From Moniliella sp. 'wahieum' (taxonomy: Eukaryota; Basidiomycota; Moniliellomycetes; Moniliellales; Moniliellaceae): a stretch of 64,000 nucleotides of DNA. How positions within the stretch are numbered: position 1 is the first letter of the stretch; every line of letters starts with the position of its first letter. This document shows positions 44,692 through 56,300 of the stretch, one piece after another. The translations under genes and the position numbers were made by a program. Under the pieces are notes generated by a model that worked only from the letters and a program-made list of their open reading frames with translations, did no database searches and had not been told where the DNA came from. The DNA lies in assembly GCA_003971905.1 (NCBI GenBank), contig RSEE01000014.1, forward strand, positions 496,001 through 560,000. The letters run 5' to 3'.

Positions 44692-45837
44692 AGTCGCATG
44701 CATTATTTTTATTGAGGAGGAGAGTGCCGATATTCTTCCCTTCCTCGTCGTTCTCTTTCACTTATTGGCTTTCCCACCACGATTCTGCCCTATGCCCTTT
44801 TCGCGTGCCCTGCTTTCTCAGCTACCTTGCAACTCTCAGGCACATTACCTATGTGTGCTGAGTCCTGATTGAGTTGGGCGCTTTTCGGACTCTTTTCTCC
44901 TTTTTTGGGGTTTTGTTCTCTACCTTCGTCTTTCGTTTGCGAGATATCCGAGAGGTCCCACCTCTCTTCTTGTCAGACTGGCCCCGAAAACTTGGTTCTC
45001 TATTGCTTTCATGCGGTAAACGGGGTCGTTTTTTTGCCCTGGTGCGGTGCACCTTGTGAAAATTTCCCTCCCCGGTCGTCTCCCCGACTTGATGTATTAT
45101 CTCTTCCCCTACTCCCTCTCGTCTTTGGGTTCTACTCTCCTACTCCGGTTATGAAACGCTACCACCCCCCACTGCTACCACATCGTGACGGGATACGTAG
45201 TAGAGGGATGCTTTCTTTCTCACGTGGAGTATATTCGGTGGACGTGGCGGGCTCCTTTCATAGTCTGCGGGACCAATGGTGTCCTCAAGACGCTGATGAC
45301 GGTGACGGTGCTAGTATTCTTTCGGGTTTCGCGCGTTTACCGGATTATCATCAAAAACCGAACATTAGCGGAACGAGGTAGATTTGTGCTGTTTATAGGT
45401 GCGCCAAAGTGATGCGTGGACTTGATCACTGAGATCACCCACGCTCGATGATGCTTAGCTCAGCTCCTCACTCGGACATGGTATGTGTAAAAGCGGTAGA
45501 AGCGGAGAAAACACTGGACGGCGACCGAAATGGCCGGTCACGCGTCACGTAGGCTGTTGCCAGTGAGCATTACCAATAGGCTCCCCTTGCACTGCTCCTG
45601 TGCCACGTGGTTTATCCCCATGGTTTTGTTCGGACTTGACACGCCTCATGCTTCAAGCTTCACTCACCGGTCACCGGTCACCGGTCACCGCTTCAAGCTC
45701 CAAGTTTCAGAGCATGTCTTCTCCGCGCCTTCCCCTGCGCCACTATTTCCGCGTCGGCTTTTCAATGCTGCCTCCAAGACGACACCTTTTCCACCCTTCC
45801 ACCGTCTGACACTTCCTTTCCCCCTCCCATCTCCACC
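44692..45837. other. intergenic region upstream of LEU1
   Basis: T-rich 3' flank sequence occurs up to about 45200. A repeat cluster follows at 45649-45705, and the last 120 bp are a C/T-rich leader before the LEU1 ATG. No gene is seen. Confidence 0.45.
45649..45705. repeat. TCACCGG tandem repeat flanked by CTTCAAG words
   Basis: Four head-to-tail copies of TCACCGG (core ACCGGT is a palindrome) are bracketed by CTTCAAGCTTCA on the left and CTTCAAGCTCC on the right. It lies about 130-190 bp upstream of the LEU1 start codon. It combines two repeat families seen separately elsewhere. Confidence 0.7.
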
Positions 45838-48138
45838 ATGGCGCCGCGCACCCTCTACCAGAAGATCTTTGACGACCATCTCATCCGGGAGGAGGAAGAT
45901 GGCACCTGCCTTATCTACATTGACCGCCACCTTGTCCATGAGGTAACTTCGCCGCAAGCATTCGAAGGCCTGCGTCTCGCAAATCGTCCTGTGCGTCGCA
46001 CCGACTGCACTCTCGCCACTGTCGACCACAACATCCCTACTAGCAGCAGGAAAAAGTACGTGAATACGGCCTCGTTTATCGAGGAACCCAGCTCGCGCAC
46101 CCAAGTCGTCACCCTCGAGCACAATGTCAAGGAATTCGGCCTTACCTTCTTTGGCATGACCGACGATCGACAAGGCATTGTCCATGTCATTGGCCCCGAG
46201 CAGGGCTTTACCCTCCCTGGTGCTACAATTGTCTGCGGTGACTCGCACACCTCTACCCATGGCGCCTTTGGTGCGCTAGCCTTTGGCATTGGTACCTCCG
46301 AAGTGGAACACGTCCTCGCGACGCAGACCATCATCCAAAAGCGGGCCAAAAACATGCGCGTCCAAGTCGATGGCGAGCTTGCGCCTGGAGTCAACTCGAA
46401 GGACATTGTTCTCCATGTTATTGGACTTATTGGTACCGCGGGGGGTACTGGGAGCGTGATTGAGTTTTGCGGGACGACAATCGAGAAGCTGTCGATGGAG
46501 GCGCGCATGTCGATCTGCAACATGTCTATTGAGGCGGCGCACGTGCCGGTCTTATTGCTCCCGATGAGGTCACGTTTGCGTACTTGAAGAACCGCCCGCT
46601 CGCTCCCAAGGGCGAAGAGTGGGAGAAGGCGGTGGCATACTGGAAGTCACTCCCTTCCGACCCGGACGCCAAGTACGATGTGGTGGTCAAGATTGATGCT
46701 AAGGACATTCCTCCCACTGTCACCTGGGGCACCTCGCCTCAGGATGCGATCAGTATTACCGCATCGGTTCCCGACCCGGCCAAGGCTAAGGACGAGACAC
46801 AAGCTGCTGCCTGGAAGCGCTCACTAACCTACATGGGTCTTGAGCCTAACACGCCCATGGAGCAAATCAAAATCGATAAAGTTTTTATCGGTTCGTGCAC
46901 CAACTCGCGTATTGAGGATCTGCGCAGCGCCGCTCAGGTGCTCCAGGGCCGCAAAGTGGCGGAGGGAGTGTACGCCATGCTCGTGCCCGGATCGGGCTTG
47001 ATCAAGAAGCAAGCCGAGGCTGAGGGCCTGGACAAGGTGTTCAAGGCGGCTGGGTTTGACTGGCGCGAGGCTGGCTGCTCCATGTGTCTGGGCATGAACC
47101 CGGACCAGCTCGAGCCTGGGGAACGCTGCGCCTCTACGTCCAACCGTAACTTTGAGGGCCGGCAGGGACCTGGGGGTCGCACTCACCTCGTCTCTCCTGC
47201 CATGGCTGCCGCTGCGGCTGTGACGGGGCATCTGACTGATGTGCGTACTCTCCTTGCCGGCTCGCCCAAGACTACCGCGGCTTATGCCCAAGTGGAGATC
47301 CTGGACGGCAAGACCTTCCTTCCCCCTGCGGAGGCCCCACCCACCCCACAGCCGGAGGAGCCGCAGGCTCCTGTGGATGCACCCCCGAGTCAAACTGATG
47401 AGGACCGTTTGGAGGATGTACCAATCAGTATGGAGACCACGGCAGGCAGTGGACTCAAAACGTTCACCACCCTCTCAGGCATTGCAGCCCCGATTGAGCG
47501 GGCCAATGTGGACACGGACTTGATTATCCCGGCCAAGTTCCTCAAGGTGATCACTCGTTCGGGTCTGGGAGGAGCACTGCTCAATACGCTCCGCTACAAC
47601 AAGGACACTGGGGCGCCAAATCCCGATTTTGTCCTCAATCAAGAGCCCTGGTCGCATGCCAAGTTTATTGTGGCCGGGCCTAACTGGGGCTGTGGTTCGT
47701 CGCGTGAGCATGCGGCCTGGTCCTTGCTTGACTTTGGCATCCGTGCCGTCATTGCGCCTTCAATTGCCGATATTCACGCCACCAACCTGTCTAAGAATGG
47801 GATTGTGGGTGTTGTCCTTCCCCAAGAACAAGTGGACCGGGTTATGACAGATGCCAAGACTGCCAAGACTGTGAAGGTGGATCTACCGAACCAGGTGGTG
47901 GTACTCGAGGACGGTTCTAGTTTCCCCTTCTCCATCTCGCCATTTACCAAGCACTGTCTTATCAATGGTTTGGACGACATTAGTCTCACCCTCCAGCACG
48001 AGAAGGCTATCGAGTCCTTTGAGAAGACGCGCTCTTCGAAACCCTTGGCTCAATGGCGTGGGCTACAAGGGCCCCGGCCCCAAAGCTATTCCTATCATCT
48101 CGGGCGACGCTGTCAAGAAGCAAAAAATTGACTGGTAA
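45838..48138 (+). CDS. LEU1: 3-isopropylmalate dehydratase (isopropylmalate isomerase)
   Basis: This 4Fe-4S enzyme converts 2-isopropylmalate to 3-isopropylmalate in leucine biosynthesis. It is a fungal fusion of the bacterial LeuC and LeuD subunits. The LeuC half has [24 protein letters not shown] and [11 protein letters not shown]. Its cluster ligands are in GSCTNSR (about 46891-46911) and [12 protein letters not shown] (about 47071-47106). A Pro/Glu-rich linker (about 47330-47430) joins to LeuD, marked by [15 protein letters not shown] and [15 protein letters not shown]. Two frameshifts occur. At about 46530, adding one G gives [11 protein letters not shown]. Near 48040 the frame changes to finish [16 protein letters not shown] with stop 48136-48138 after KKQKIDW. 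No intron is present. Length is about 767 aa, normal for the family. Confidence 0.96.
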
Positions 48139-49473
48139 AGCAGTCTCACTATGTCATCTTGTTGTTATACGTCGGCCCGGTTATGCATGGTAACACCGCT
48201 CTTTTTTCTGCAAGCACTTTTCTCTGGACATAGTATTTCTCGATAGATAGTCTCTTAGTTTGTTTGTCCTGCTAGCACCTCATCGACGGTGTCATTCTTC
48301 CGAATGCAACTCTCGTTTGCAGTGGACATCGCAAACTCAACTAAGAGCTGCCTACCTCACTCTGAGAGATCGACCCGAAAAGCATGCAAAGTAATACAGC
48401 CACTACGTCGGAGATCATGCCCGGGACATTCGAGGACCTGAGAGTCCCCCTGAGGCTGTTGGCCGTATTGCGGTGATTCGATGTGGATCAATATGTTTCC
48501 GGAAATGCCTGGAAAGGCGCCTGAGGCCTGACCCTCTACCGCGACTTGTGTGCTCTCAATATGCGTGGGCCTGCTGTGCTAGCATGTGATGCTCGCCACT
48601 CCCTCATCGAGTCATGCGCATCTCATATCTCTTCTTTTGTGCACAGTTCTGAGAAAATATTAGCCGCATCCACAGAGCCGCGGATTTGCTTCTAGATGAA
48701 GCCGTCGATAGCCCGCCACCGTGGTGTCAATGTGTCAACAGGCATGGTGTGCTTGCTTCTGGACTTGTTCCATCTGCATAGAAAATCGGCGGCTGACGAG
48801 ATGACGCGGCACTCCCGTATTTTGTGTGGAGTCACAAGTGTCATACTCGAGCCCCCGCAGCGGATGCTATATCCGCGTTTAACGTTTGCCAGTCGCAGTT
48901 GGCCAGTGGAGGGTGACCGGTGAGCGAAACGTTGAAACACGATCAACTCCGCACTCCGGAGTAAGTTGATCGTTGACGCGTGAGTGAGGCGGGGTCGATG
49001 ATCCGGCCCGACCCGACCATCGATCTGAAGCAGTCTCGTCCGCCTAACGCCCGCCAGCGCACCGCTCGCCCAACCACATGGCTGGCGACCGCTGTGACTC
49101 GGGTCACCGGTGAGCTGCCACAATGACCAGTGAACGGGTTAGTGTATTTTTTCGCCACCATCGCAGCTCAGCGTGTGGGTGCTTGCAGCTACGCCCCCAC
49201 CATCTCCCCCGTCGCCGCAGTCATCCTCATAACCAGCACGGGACCCCGCCACAACCTTCCAAGCAGCCCCCCTTGTCTACATCATTTGCGCGCCCGCCCA
49301 CCTCTCAATCCTGGTATCCGGCCCCGCCTGCGTCCAGGTATGCGCGCCAGCCCCCACACTACTGTCCCATCTGTCGAGTGCAAAGGACGCCAACTACTCA
49401 GACTGAGTGCTGACCATCTCTTCTCTATTTCCCGGTTCAACAGCAGCCTTCCCTCTCCTCATCATTGTTTTGA
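48139..49473. other. intergenic region upstream of the RING gene
   Basis: No gene is supported. Inverted CGATCAACTCCGCACTCCGG / CCGGAGTAAGTTGATCG arms form a hairpin at about 48938-48973. CACCGGTGA words lie near 48914 and 49103. A pyrimidine-rich leader runs from 49195 to 49465. Confidence 0.45.
48938..48973. repeat. inverted repeat (potential hairpin)
   Basis: CGATCAACT and CTCCGGAG with TAAGTTGATCG form an imperfect inverted repeat whose arms pair (CGATCAACT with AGTTGATCG) around a GC-rich centre that contains the palindrome CTCCGGAG. It sits about 500 bp upstream of the RING gene. Confidence 0.5.
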
Positions 49474-51111
49474 ATGAGCAACTCGCCACGAGGTTTCCAT
49501 GATCAAGCTACTGCACAACATATAACGACGGACCGGATTGCAAGGCTGGAGGAGCGGGCGGCTTTTGGAGTAGAAGCGGATTCCTGCATGCCTGCGATGT
49601 ATCCCACCTTGCCCCGTTCGCGTCGTGATTCTCCTCGGGAACCTTGCAGGGCACTTGCGATGGAATCTCCCGCTTCTTTCGACATAGAGGAGCGAGGAGA
49701 TGAAGAAGGCCCTCGCCGCAAGAAGCCCAAGCTCGGTCCCCTTTCTTCTTCCAGCCACGGCTTACCCTCGCGCTGCACTCGTCATTGCAAGCCTGAAGGG
49801 GCTTCTGAACGCAAGCGTTCCTATAAGCTCCTCGGTTCATTCACTTGTCCCATTTGTCTCGACGTGATAAAAAATGCTGTGGCTACCCCTTGTGGCCACA
49901 TGATGTGCGGTGAATGTCTCTTCAACATCTTCAAAGCAGATGCCTTGACGAAGCAAGAGAAGGACCGTGGTCAGCAGCGTTTGGCGGTGCTGTGTGATAT
50001 GGCTCGAGGGGTACCGGAAACTCCAGTGTCTCCAGCTCTTTCCGGCTCGAGTACCCAAAGCCGGGCCCTCTACTTTCTATCTGCCCAACAAATCGCCAAC
50101 GTCCTCGAATCCGCCACTCGATCCACCACTCAATACTGGCTCATTCGCTTTATTGAGAATGCTCGGACCAAGGTGGGTCATAGGGCCCACCGATCTTGGT
50201 CCAACTTCCTCTGTGAACTTCTTCGTATGGCTATCTGCACCGGGAGTATCTCTAGCGAGGGAGGGGCCACCTCAGGGTCGGTTCAAGATATGGGTGTATT
50301 CCTCGCCACGGCCTCCTCCTCTCACCTGGCGTCGTTACTCTGTTCCACCCGGGCACCCAAAGGCACTATCGAGCAGGCCGCCCTAGATGCCGGAATCAAG
50401 CTTTCCGCCAATCGATCGGTTGATCTGGATCTTCAAACCTGTAACTCATCCCTTGGCGCCTTACCGGTGATTTGGTCCTTGTTCTCCACCGCTGCACCCG
50501 ACTGGGTCCAAGTATTTGACCAACTTAAGAGCGCCACTGAGTTGATTGAGGTGATACGGAAGACGGGCGTGCGCCTGTCGCTACAAGAGCCGTTGGCCCA
50601 GGGTTTCTTACCCAATGCGTCCTCTGACGGTCTGTCTTTAGTATCGGTACTGGACATTGCCCAAGCAAACGACACGAGCCAAGTGCTTTCCTCAGCCGAT
50701 GCTCCGAGCCCAGCTGTGTATCAAGTCCTGGACCAGCTGTCGGCCTGTCTTTGGACACTGACGGATCCTACCCGGACCTTCGACGAATTTCTTGCTGCGG
50801 CGCAAAGCCAGCGTGCCGATGCATTTAGACGTCGGGATCCTCACAGCCCCTCACGTTTCCGTCTCACTGCGGACGAGTTGGACCCTTTGCTCGGTACGCC
50901 TTGCCCTGTTTGTCGGACCTCCATAGCCGGTGGCTTCTTTGGCAAGATCCAACGGCAAGGAGTGCAAGGCCTCAAATTCAAGATGGGTAAACCGCTTCAG
51001 GACGCTGCTTCTCCAGTTGCCGGTGGCAGTCACCCATGGCTCAAAAGAGAGCCGACAGTCGCCACAACACCTACTGATGGTCAACGAGAGCTTCCCCTGC
51101 CATCATCGTAA
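49474..51111 (+). CDS. RING-type zinc-finger protein with a split RING, 545 aa, intact
   Basis: This is a probable E3 ubiquitin ligase, and the longest wholly unbroken frame of any gene here. The first RING half is CPIC (125-128), then C140-x-H142, then C145 and C148 (ATPCGHMMCGEC). The last cysteine pair, CPVC, is at 477-480, so 328 residues separate positions normally under 50 apart. The insertion is mostly helical-looking sequence (SAQQIANVLESA, WLIRFIENARTK, FDQLKSATELIEVIRK) and matches no domain I know. The end GGFFGKIQRQGVQGLKFKMG resembles the basic C-terminal extension of some fungal RING proteins. The N-terminus is disordered, with a bipartite basic patch (PRRKKPK). I chose the start at 49474 as the first ATG after a long pyrimidine leader. 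Nuclear location is inferred from the basic patch. Confidence 0.85.
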   Translation: MSNSPRGFHDQATAQHITTDRIARLEERAAFGVEADSCMPAMYPTLPRSRRDSPREPCRALAMESPASFDIEERGDEEGPRRKKPKLGPLSSSSHGLPSRCTRHCKPEGASERKRSYKLLGSFTCPICLDVIKNAVATPCGHMMCGECLFNIFKADALTKQEKDRGQQRLAVLCDMARGVPETPVSPALSGSSTQSRALYFLSAQQIANVLESATRSTTQYWLIRFIENARTKVGHRAHRSWSNFLCELLRMAICTGSISSEGGATSGSVQDMGVFLATASSSHLASLLCSTRAPKGTIEQAALDAGIKLSANRSVDLDLQTCNSSLGALPVIWSLFSTAAPDWVQVFDQLKSATELIEVIRKTGVRLSLQEPLAQGFLPNASSDGLSLVSVLDIAQANDTSQVLSSADAPSPAVYQVLDQLSACLWTLTDPTRTFDEFLAAAQSQRADAFRRRDPHSPSRFRLTADELDPLLGTPCPVCRTSIAGGFFGKIQRQGVQGLKFKMGKPLQDAASPVAGGSHPWLKREPTVATTPTDGQRELPLPSS

Positions 51112-51760
51112 CCCCACGTGAGACCTTCCCTTCCGGTGGAATACGCGGTTCTTTCCCCCAAGGAAAGAGGGTGATTAAGCGGGAGGTGTATTATGTATGA
51201 GTTTGCCCCTTTACTTGGCGGCAGACGCGTGTGGAATCATCATCATCTTTAATTCAAAAAGGATTGTTGGTATCGGGGCGAGTCGTCTAGCTTCGATAGA
51301 GAACACAGATAGTAGAACACTGCTTCACCGACTCGATCTTTCGGTGCATGCACTTTCGTTGGTCGTTGATGAACGAGTTGACTATAGAGCTCGTTGGCAA
51401 AGCATTGTGGTGTGCTTGAAGGAATGAGATGAGTATTGGTGTTTCAAGCAATACGCTTTACGCGCGCGTTCCGGCTCATCCTGTTTGAGGTTGGTTGAGC
51501 GGAGGGACTTTTTGGTATACTTGCCTCTCACGGTGCCTATCCAATGCCTATATGGGACGCTTGCCGAACACACGTCAAGCAACTGTCGCGCCGTGGGAAC
51601 CTGTGACCGAAAACAGTGCCCCGACTAATAAAGCTGGGAGGTCGATCATGACCACCGAGGTGGAAGAAGATCGAGTGGAGGTAGTATCGGTCGTCGAAAG
51701 AAAATACAGGGGAATAGCCAGGAGGAGCATAGAAGTTCGTTCTCTCGAACGAGCCACCAG

Positions 51761-51845
51761 CTTCAACCTTCAAGCTTCAAGCTTCAAGCAACTTCAAGCT
51801 CTTCAAGCTCTTCAAGCTCTTCAAGCTGCTTCAAGAGCTTCAAGT
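51761..51845. repeat. CTTCAAG tandem array (about ten units)
   Basis: About ten units of CTTCAAG or GCTCTTCAAG occur head to tail, the last ones inverted in sense (GCTTCAAGAGCTTCAAG). AAGCTT and GAGCTC-like junction palindromes recur. This is the longest array of this family here. Confidence 0.75.
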
Positions 51846-51910
51846 GAATCCCGGCATGCATCAGGTCACGCGCTACACTTTTAAGTCGCGAGGACTTGGT
51901 GACGCCGATA

Positions 51911-52145
51911 ACGCATGACGCGTGACGCGTGACACATGTGACACCTCACGTGTGAGGCCTCAGCCCCTCAGCGCTCAGCGCCTCAGCCTGAGGTCAGGCC
52001 GTCAGAACTCAGTTACTCAAGTACTTAGTCACACTAGTCACTGCCACTGTGGGACAGGTTCAAAATGTTCAGGAGACGTTCAGGCCCTCAGCGCCTCAGC
52101 GGCGCTCAGCCGCTCAGCTGAGCCGCTCACGCTCAGGCCAGGTTA
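51911..52145. repeat. ACGCGTG then CTCAGCG / GCTGAGC palindromic cluster
   Basis: It begins with GCATGACGCGTGACGCGTGA, passes through CACACGTGAGG-type words and continues as dense CTCAGCGCTCAGCGCCTCAG and GCTCAGCCGCTCAGCTGAG. Both orientations alternate, so many hairpins are possible. Confidence 0.7.
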
Positions 52146-52542
52146 GGCCATCGATCATCGACGTCATCGAATCGATCCTCCGGCCTGATACACTGCTGCA
52201 GATGCCTCGGCGCCAGCCATAGCTGCACATAATGGGGGTACATACATGTTAGGGTCAAACGGGCGAACTCGTGTTTCTTCACACAAAACAGGAGTAGCCC
52301 TTACCAAAGGCTCGAGATCGAGAGCAGTTCCGGGCCCACATTTTTTGGTTCAGTGTACGAAGCGCTTCAAGCTGCAGCGCACTTGGCACACTTAGCGCTC
52401 AGGCTGAGCTCCCCTCAGGCCGCCGGCCACGACTCCTTCTTGGGAATACGGGGGCACTGCAAATCCATGTATCGCTTGCCTGGCTGTCCACACACTCCGC
52501 AGCTTCGTCAAAAAATTCAGCGATTTAGCTGTGCATGAGTAC

Positions 52543-52710
52543 CATGAGTGCGGGCTCAGCCTCAAGCTCACAGGCCGAAACTGGTCCAGTGCGCTCTCAG
52601 TACTCAGTATGAGTTCAGACGTTATTCAGAAGAGCTTGAAGCTTAAGAGCGCCGTTTAAGTGCTTTTGAGCGATAGACGTTGAGGCCTGAGGCTGAGGCG
52701 CTGAGACTGG
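52543..52710. repeat. mixed CTCAG / CTTGAAGCTTAAG repeat cluster
   Basis: Contains GGCTCAGCCTCAAGC, CTCAGTACTCAGTATGAG, GAGCTTGAAGCTTAAGAGC and GAGGCCTGAGGCTGAGGCGC. These are degenerate copies of the two repeat families seen in pure form nearby. Confidence 0.5.
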
Positions 52711-53006
52711 TCAAAAAAGCTATTTACTTATGAGGTCATCGCCGTGCTCGCATCAAAACACATCCCACACACAGGATTCCTCCTCTTTCCGGCTTGGAGA
52801 GGTCTGGAATAGGGTCTTGGAGCGTGGGAAGAGCAGGGCATCGTAGTTATGACGTTTTTATACACACGAATGGGCCTTCCACATTGGTGATCGGCCAAAT
52901 ATGCACGACACGATCCCCATTGCAGGCAACTGGAGGACTGCGCCGTACTGCCCAGCACCATCTCTGTCTATCTCCTCCCCCTCCCCCCGCGGGAGTGAAC
53001 CAGTCG

Positions 53007-53022
53007 CCCCCCCCCCCCCCCC
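53007..53022 (+). repeat. homopolymer of 16 cytosines
   Basis: An uninterrupted run of 16 C lies about 375 bp before the KRE6/SKN1 start. It is a likely site of length uncertainty in sequencing. Confidence 0.9.
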
Positions 53023-53396
53023 ACAACCATTCAATATCGAGCCGAGGCCCTAGGCCTCTGTACTCAAGTTGCACTCAGCACTCAGCCTCAGCGCTCAGGC
53101 TCAGTGCCCTTGCCCCCCGGATCCCTATACCAGTCCATGTGACTCCACAGATATCGTGGCCTGGTTCAGATCGAATCTCACTGGGGTTCGCATACGCGCC
53201 TATCGGTTCACCGAGACCGCGGATGTATCGTCTCTTCAACAGCTCTCTTCAGATTGTGGGTATTATTCTCTTTCCTTCCTCCCACCACACCCTTTTCCTT
53301 CTCATCTCTCGTCTGGCTGAGCCTATCGACTTTTGGTGAGAACACCGCCCGCGCTATCCCCTCGCAATCGCGCTTTATCTCGACTATCTGGACGAC

Positions 53397-56300
53397 ATGG
53401 CGACAGGAGACAATCCCGTTGGTCTGAACCAGTCATCTACTGCTGGTAACACTTCGTTACGGGCGCCGAATAGCCCAACCGTCAAACGCAAACCCGTTCC
53501 ACCTAGACTGCAAACTGCCATTGGCGCGGATGTAGACGGGCCACCCCAACAAAGAATGCCAAGATTATGTCGATACAGACTGCCTCAACCACAGTGCCTT
53601 CTCCACCTCAGGCATTACGGGGGGGGCATACAGCAAACGCGCCAGAGCACACGGGACCTACCACTGGCACAAATGTTTCTACTGCCGGATCTCCGATCAG
53701 AAACAACTCCATCAAGCACCCAGCTACCCTCTCGTCTGGTCAAGTGCGCCGTGGTGGACATGGCCGCACCCCGAGCAGCAGAAAGTGCTAAGGGGCTACA
53801 GAATTTTGTCTTCCCCAGTCAAGGCCGTGTTACACCCGCTGACATGGGTGGGCGGAGTACTCCGGGATCTATGAATGCTGCCCCTGGCACGACGACCTGA
53901 GCCTGGCGCTTACTTCACCCCGCCTCGGAGTGCTGCAGGATCGATAAACTCCTTTTATGACGCTCCCACTCCGGCCACTCCCGGAAACGGAAGCCGTCCA
54001 GCTTCTGTTGTTGCCCCAAGCAGCCCCGTGTCTCCGTCTATCAACTCTAAATTCTCTCCTGCTTCTCCCACCCGGACCATTTTCCCAACTTCACCTGGCT
54101 CCCCATCGTCATTGACCCGGCAAGCAATCAATCGGAACGCAAATGTTGCTCGCAGCGCCTCTTTGGGACATGGATTCCACCGTCCTCGCCACTCATCCGG
54201 TACAGGTCATATGCCTACGGTTCAAGAGGGTTTAAACCGTGCACGTAGTCATGGTCATACCCGCCGCGTCTCTCAGTATGATGACCCGGTGAACCACGGT
54301 CTTATGAGCTTGATCGGGTTTGATTCTGCCTATCCCTCCCCTGCCCTCAATGCGCACACATCCACCAAACGGATAGCCTCGACGCACGGCGGTTCTGCCG
54401 TGCCATCCCCCATTCTTCAGTAACTGGCTCAAGCGACAAACTCGACAGCCCATTTGCGGGAGAGCTTCCCCAACCTGGAAGCCAGAAGGTGAGCAGCAGC
54501 GGCTCGGGCAGCGGCTCGGTGCATCACAGTTATGGCCACGAAGACCATGGTACAGGCTACTCCTCTCCTATCCGATCCAGCATCAACTTAAGTGGTGGAC
54601 CACACTCCAACACTCTAGTCGCCTCTTCTGATGGGAGTACTTGTGGCAAGTACCACCCCATTACACGTGATGGAACCGGGAAGATGGGTTTCCGTGACAT
54701 TATCGACATTGCAACCATGAGTCCTCTGTCCTTCGACCGTCTGGATGAGGTGGAATCGGACGACGACCTTCACGACCCTGAAAAACTAGAGGATGCGCTC
54801 CACCGAAAGATTTCCTTGCGCAGTTGGCGCAAAGGCCGTCGCAAGACCGGACATGAATATCGTGAGGCTATCAAAGCGGAGGAGAATCGGGCCGAGAAGG
54901 ATGATGTCGCCGGCCCCCCTCCTGGCAAAAAAACTGAGGCAAAGAGGGTGGGAATTCGGGCCTTCCTCAATGTTGGAAGCATGCTGATCGTGACGCTGGG
55001 CGTACTCATGCTTTTTGCTGGCTACCCAATTTACAGTCACTACAAACTGTACACCTATCACAAGTACGGTGCTTACCAGATTGGAGGTACTAATGCATCG
55101 GGCCAAGTGGGGCAAGTCCCTGGCATTCGCACTACTCTCATCGACCCTGACACTCCCAAAGATGCCTACACCCGCGTGGGGCAAGATGGTGTTACCAAAT
55201 ACGAGCTGGTGTTCTCGGATGAGTTCAACACCCCGGGCGCAGTTTTTACCCCGGAGATGTAAGTCAATCATGGTTCAAAAGCGCAACCAGAAGCATTATA
55301 CTGACACGATTTCTTTCCCAGGATCCCTTTTGGGAAGCCGTCAACCTGCACTACTGGCGTGAGTACAGCTTTCCCTGCATATACCCGACTCGAACACGAT
55401 ACTAACCTATACCTCGATTGCGAACAGAAACGAATAATTACGAGTGGTACGACCCGGCGGCGGTCACTACCCAAGACGGGGCACTTTCCATCACTCTCAG
55501 CCAACACCCGGACCACAACCTCAACTTCCGTGGTGGTATGATCCAATCGTGGAACAAGTTCTGCTTTACTGGCGGAATGATTGTGGTTAGTGTTCGCCTT
55601 CCTGGCCAGGCTGGTGTTGGGGGGCTATGGCCCGCCATCTGGATGATGGGTAATCTGGGACGTGCCGGATACGGTGCATCTCTTGACGGCACCTGGCCCT
55701 ACACTTATGACTCGTGCGATACAGGTACCCTGGCAAACCAGACAGATCCGGCTACTGGTATGTACCTCTTTTCCATATTTTAGCCCACCACGTGCCTTTC
55801 TGACATTCAAACCACTCTTTTACTACAGGTTTACCCAACAGCACGACTCTTGGAGATTGTGGTTTTAACAGTCAGTTCGGAAGCAAGGCCTTAAGCTATC
55901 TGTCCGGCCAGAAGCTTTCTGCGTGCACTTGCCCTGGCGAGGACCACCCTGGACCGCGGCACAAGGATGGTACCTTCAAGGGTCGTGCTGCACCTGAACT
56001 TGACATTTTCGAGGCTCAGATCAGCGACACACATGAGATGACCGTCAGCCAGAGTCTGCAACTGGCTCCCTTCAACGCCTATTACAAGCTATCGCAGCCA
56101 GCGGAGCTGTTCAGCAACGCTTCTTGGGTCAACACCTATACCGGGGAGCTGACGCAGCAAGCAGCCTCCGGTATTACTCCAACGGACCAGACGGCCATGC
56201 AATATCTTCCCGATGGTTCCCTGGGCGGGTTTCTGAGTATGGTGTTGAATATCTTCCGGGGTATGACGGATTTATCAAGTGGAACGCCGGCGGAAAACCT

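Larger units (their letters stand above)
51112..53396. other. repeat-rich intergenic region upstream of KRE6/SKN1 gene
   Basis: No gene is supported in 2.3 kb. The region is the densest concentration of short palindromic repeats in the window (51761-52145 and 52543-52710), plus a 16-base C run at 53007-53022 and another CTCAGC cluster at 53070-53112. A possible leader exon or intron near 53150-53380 cannot be confirmed. Confidence 0.5.
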
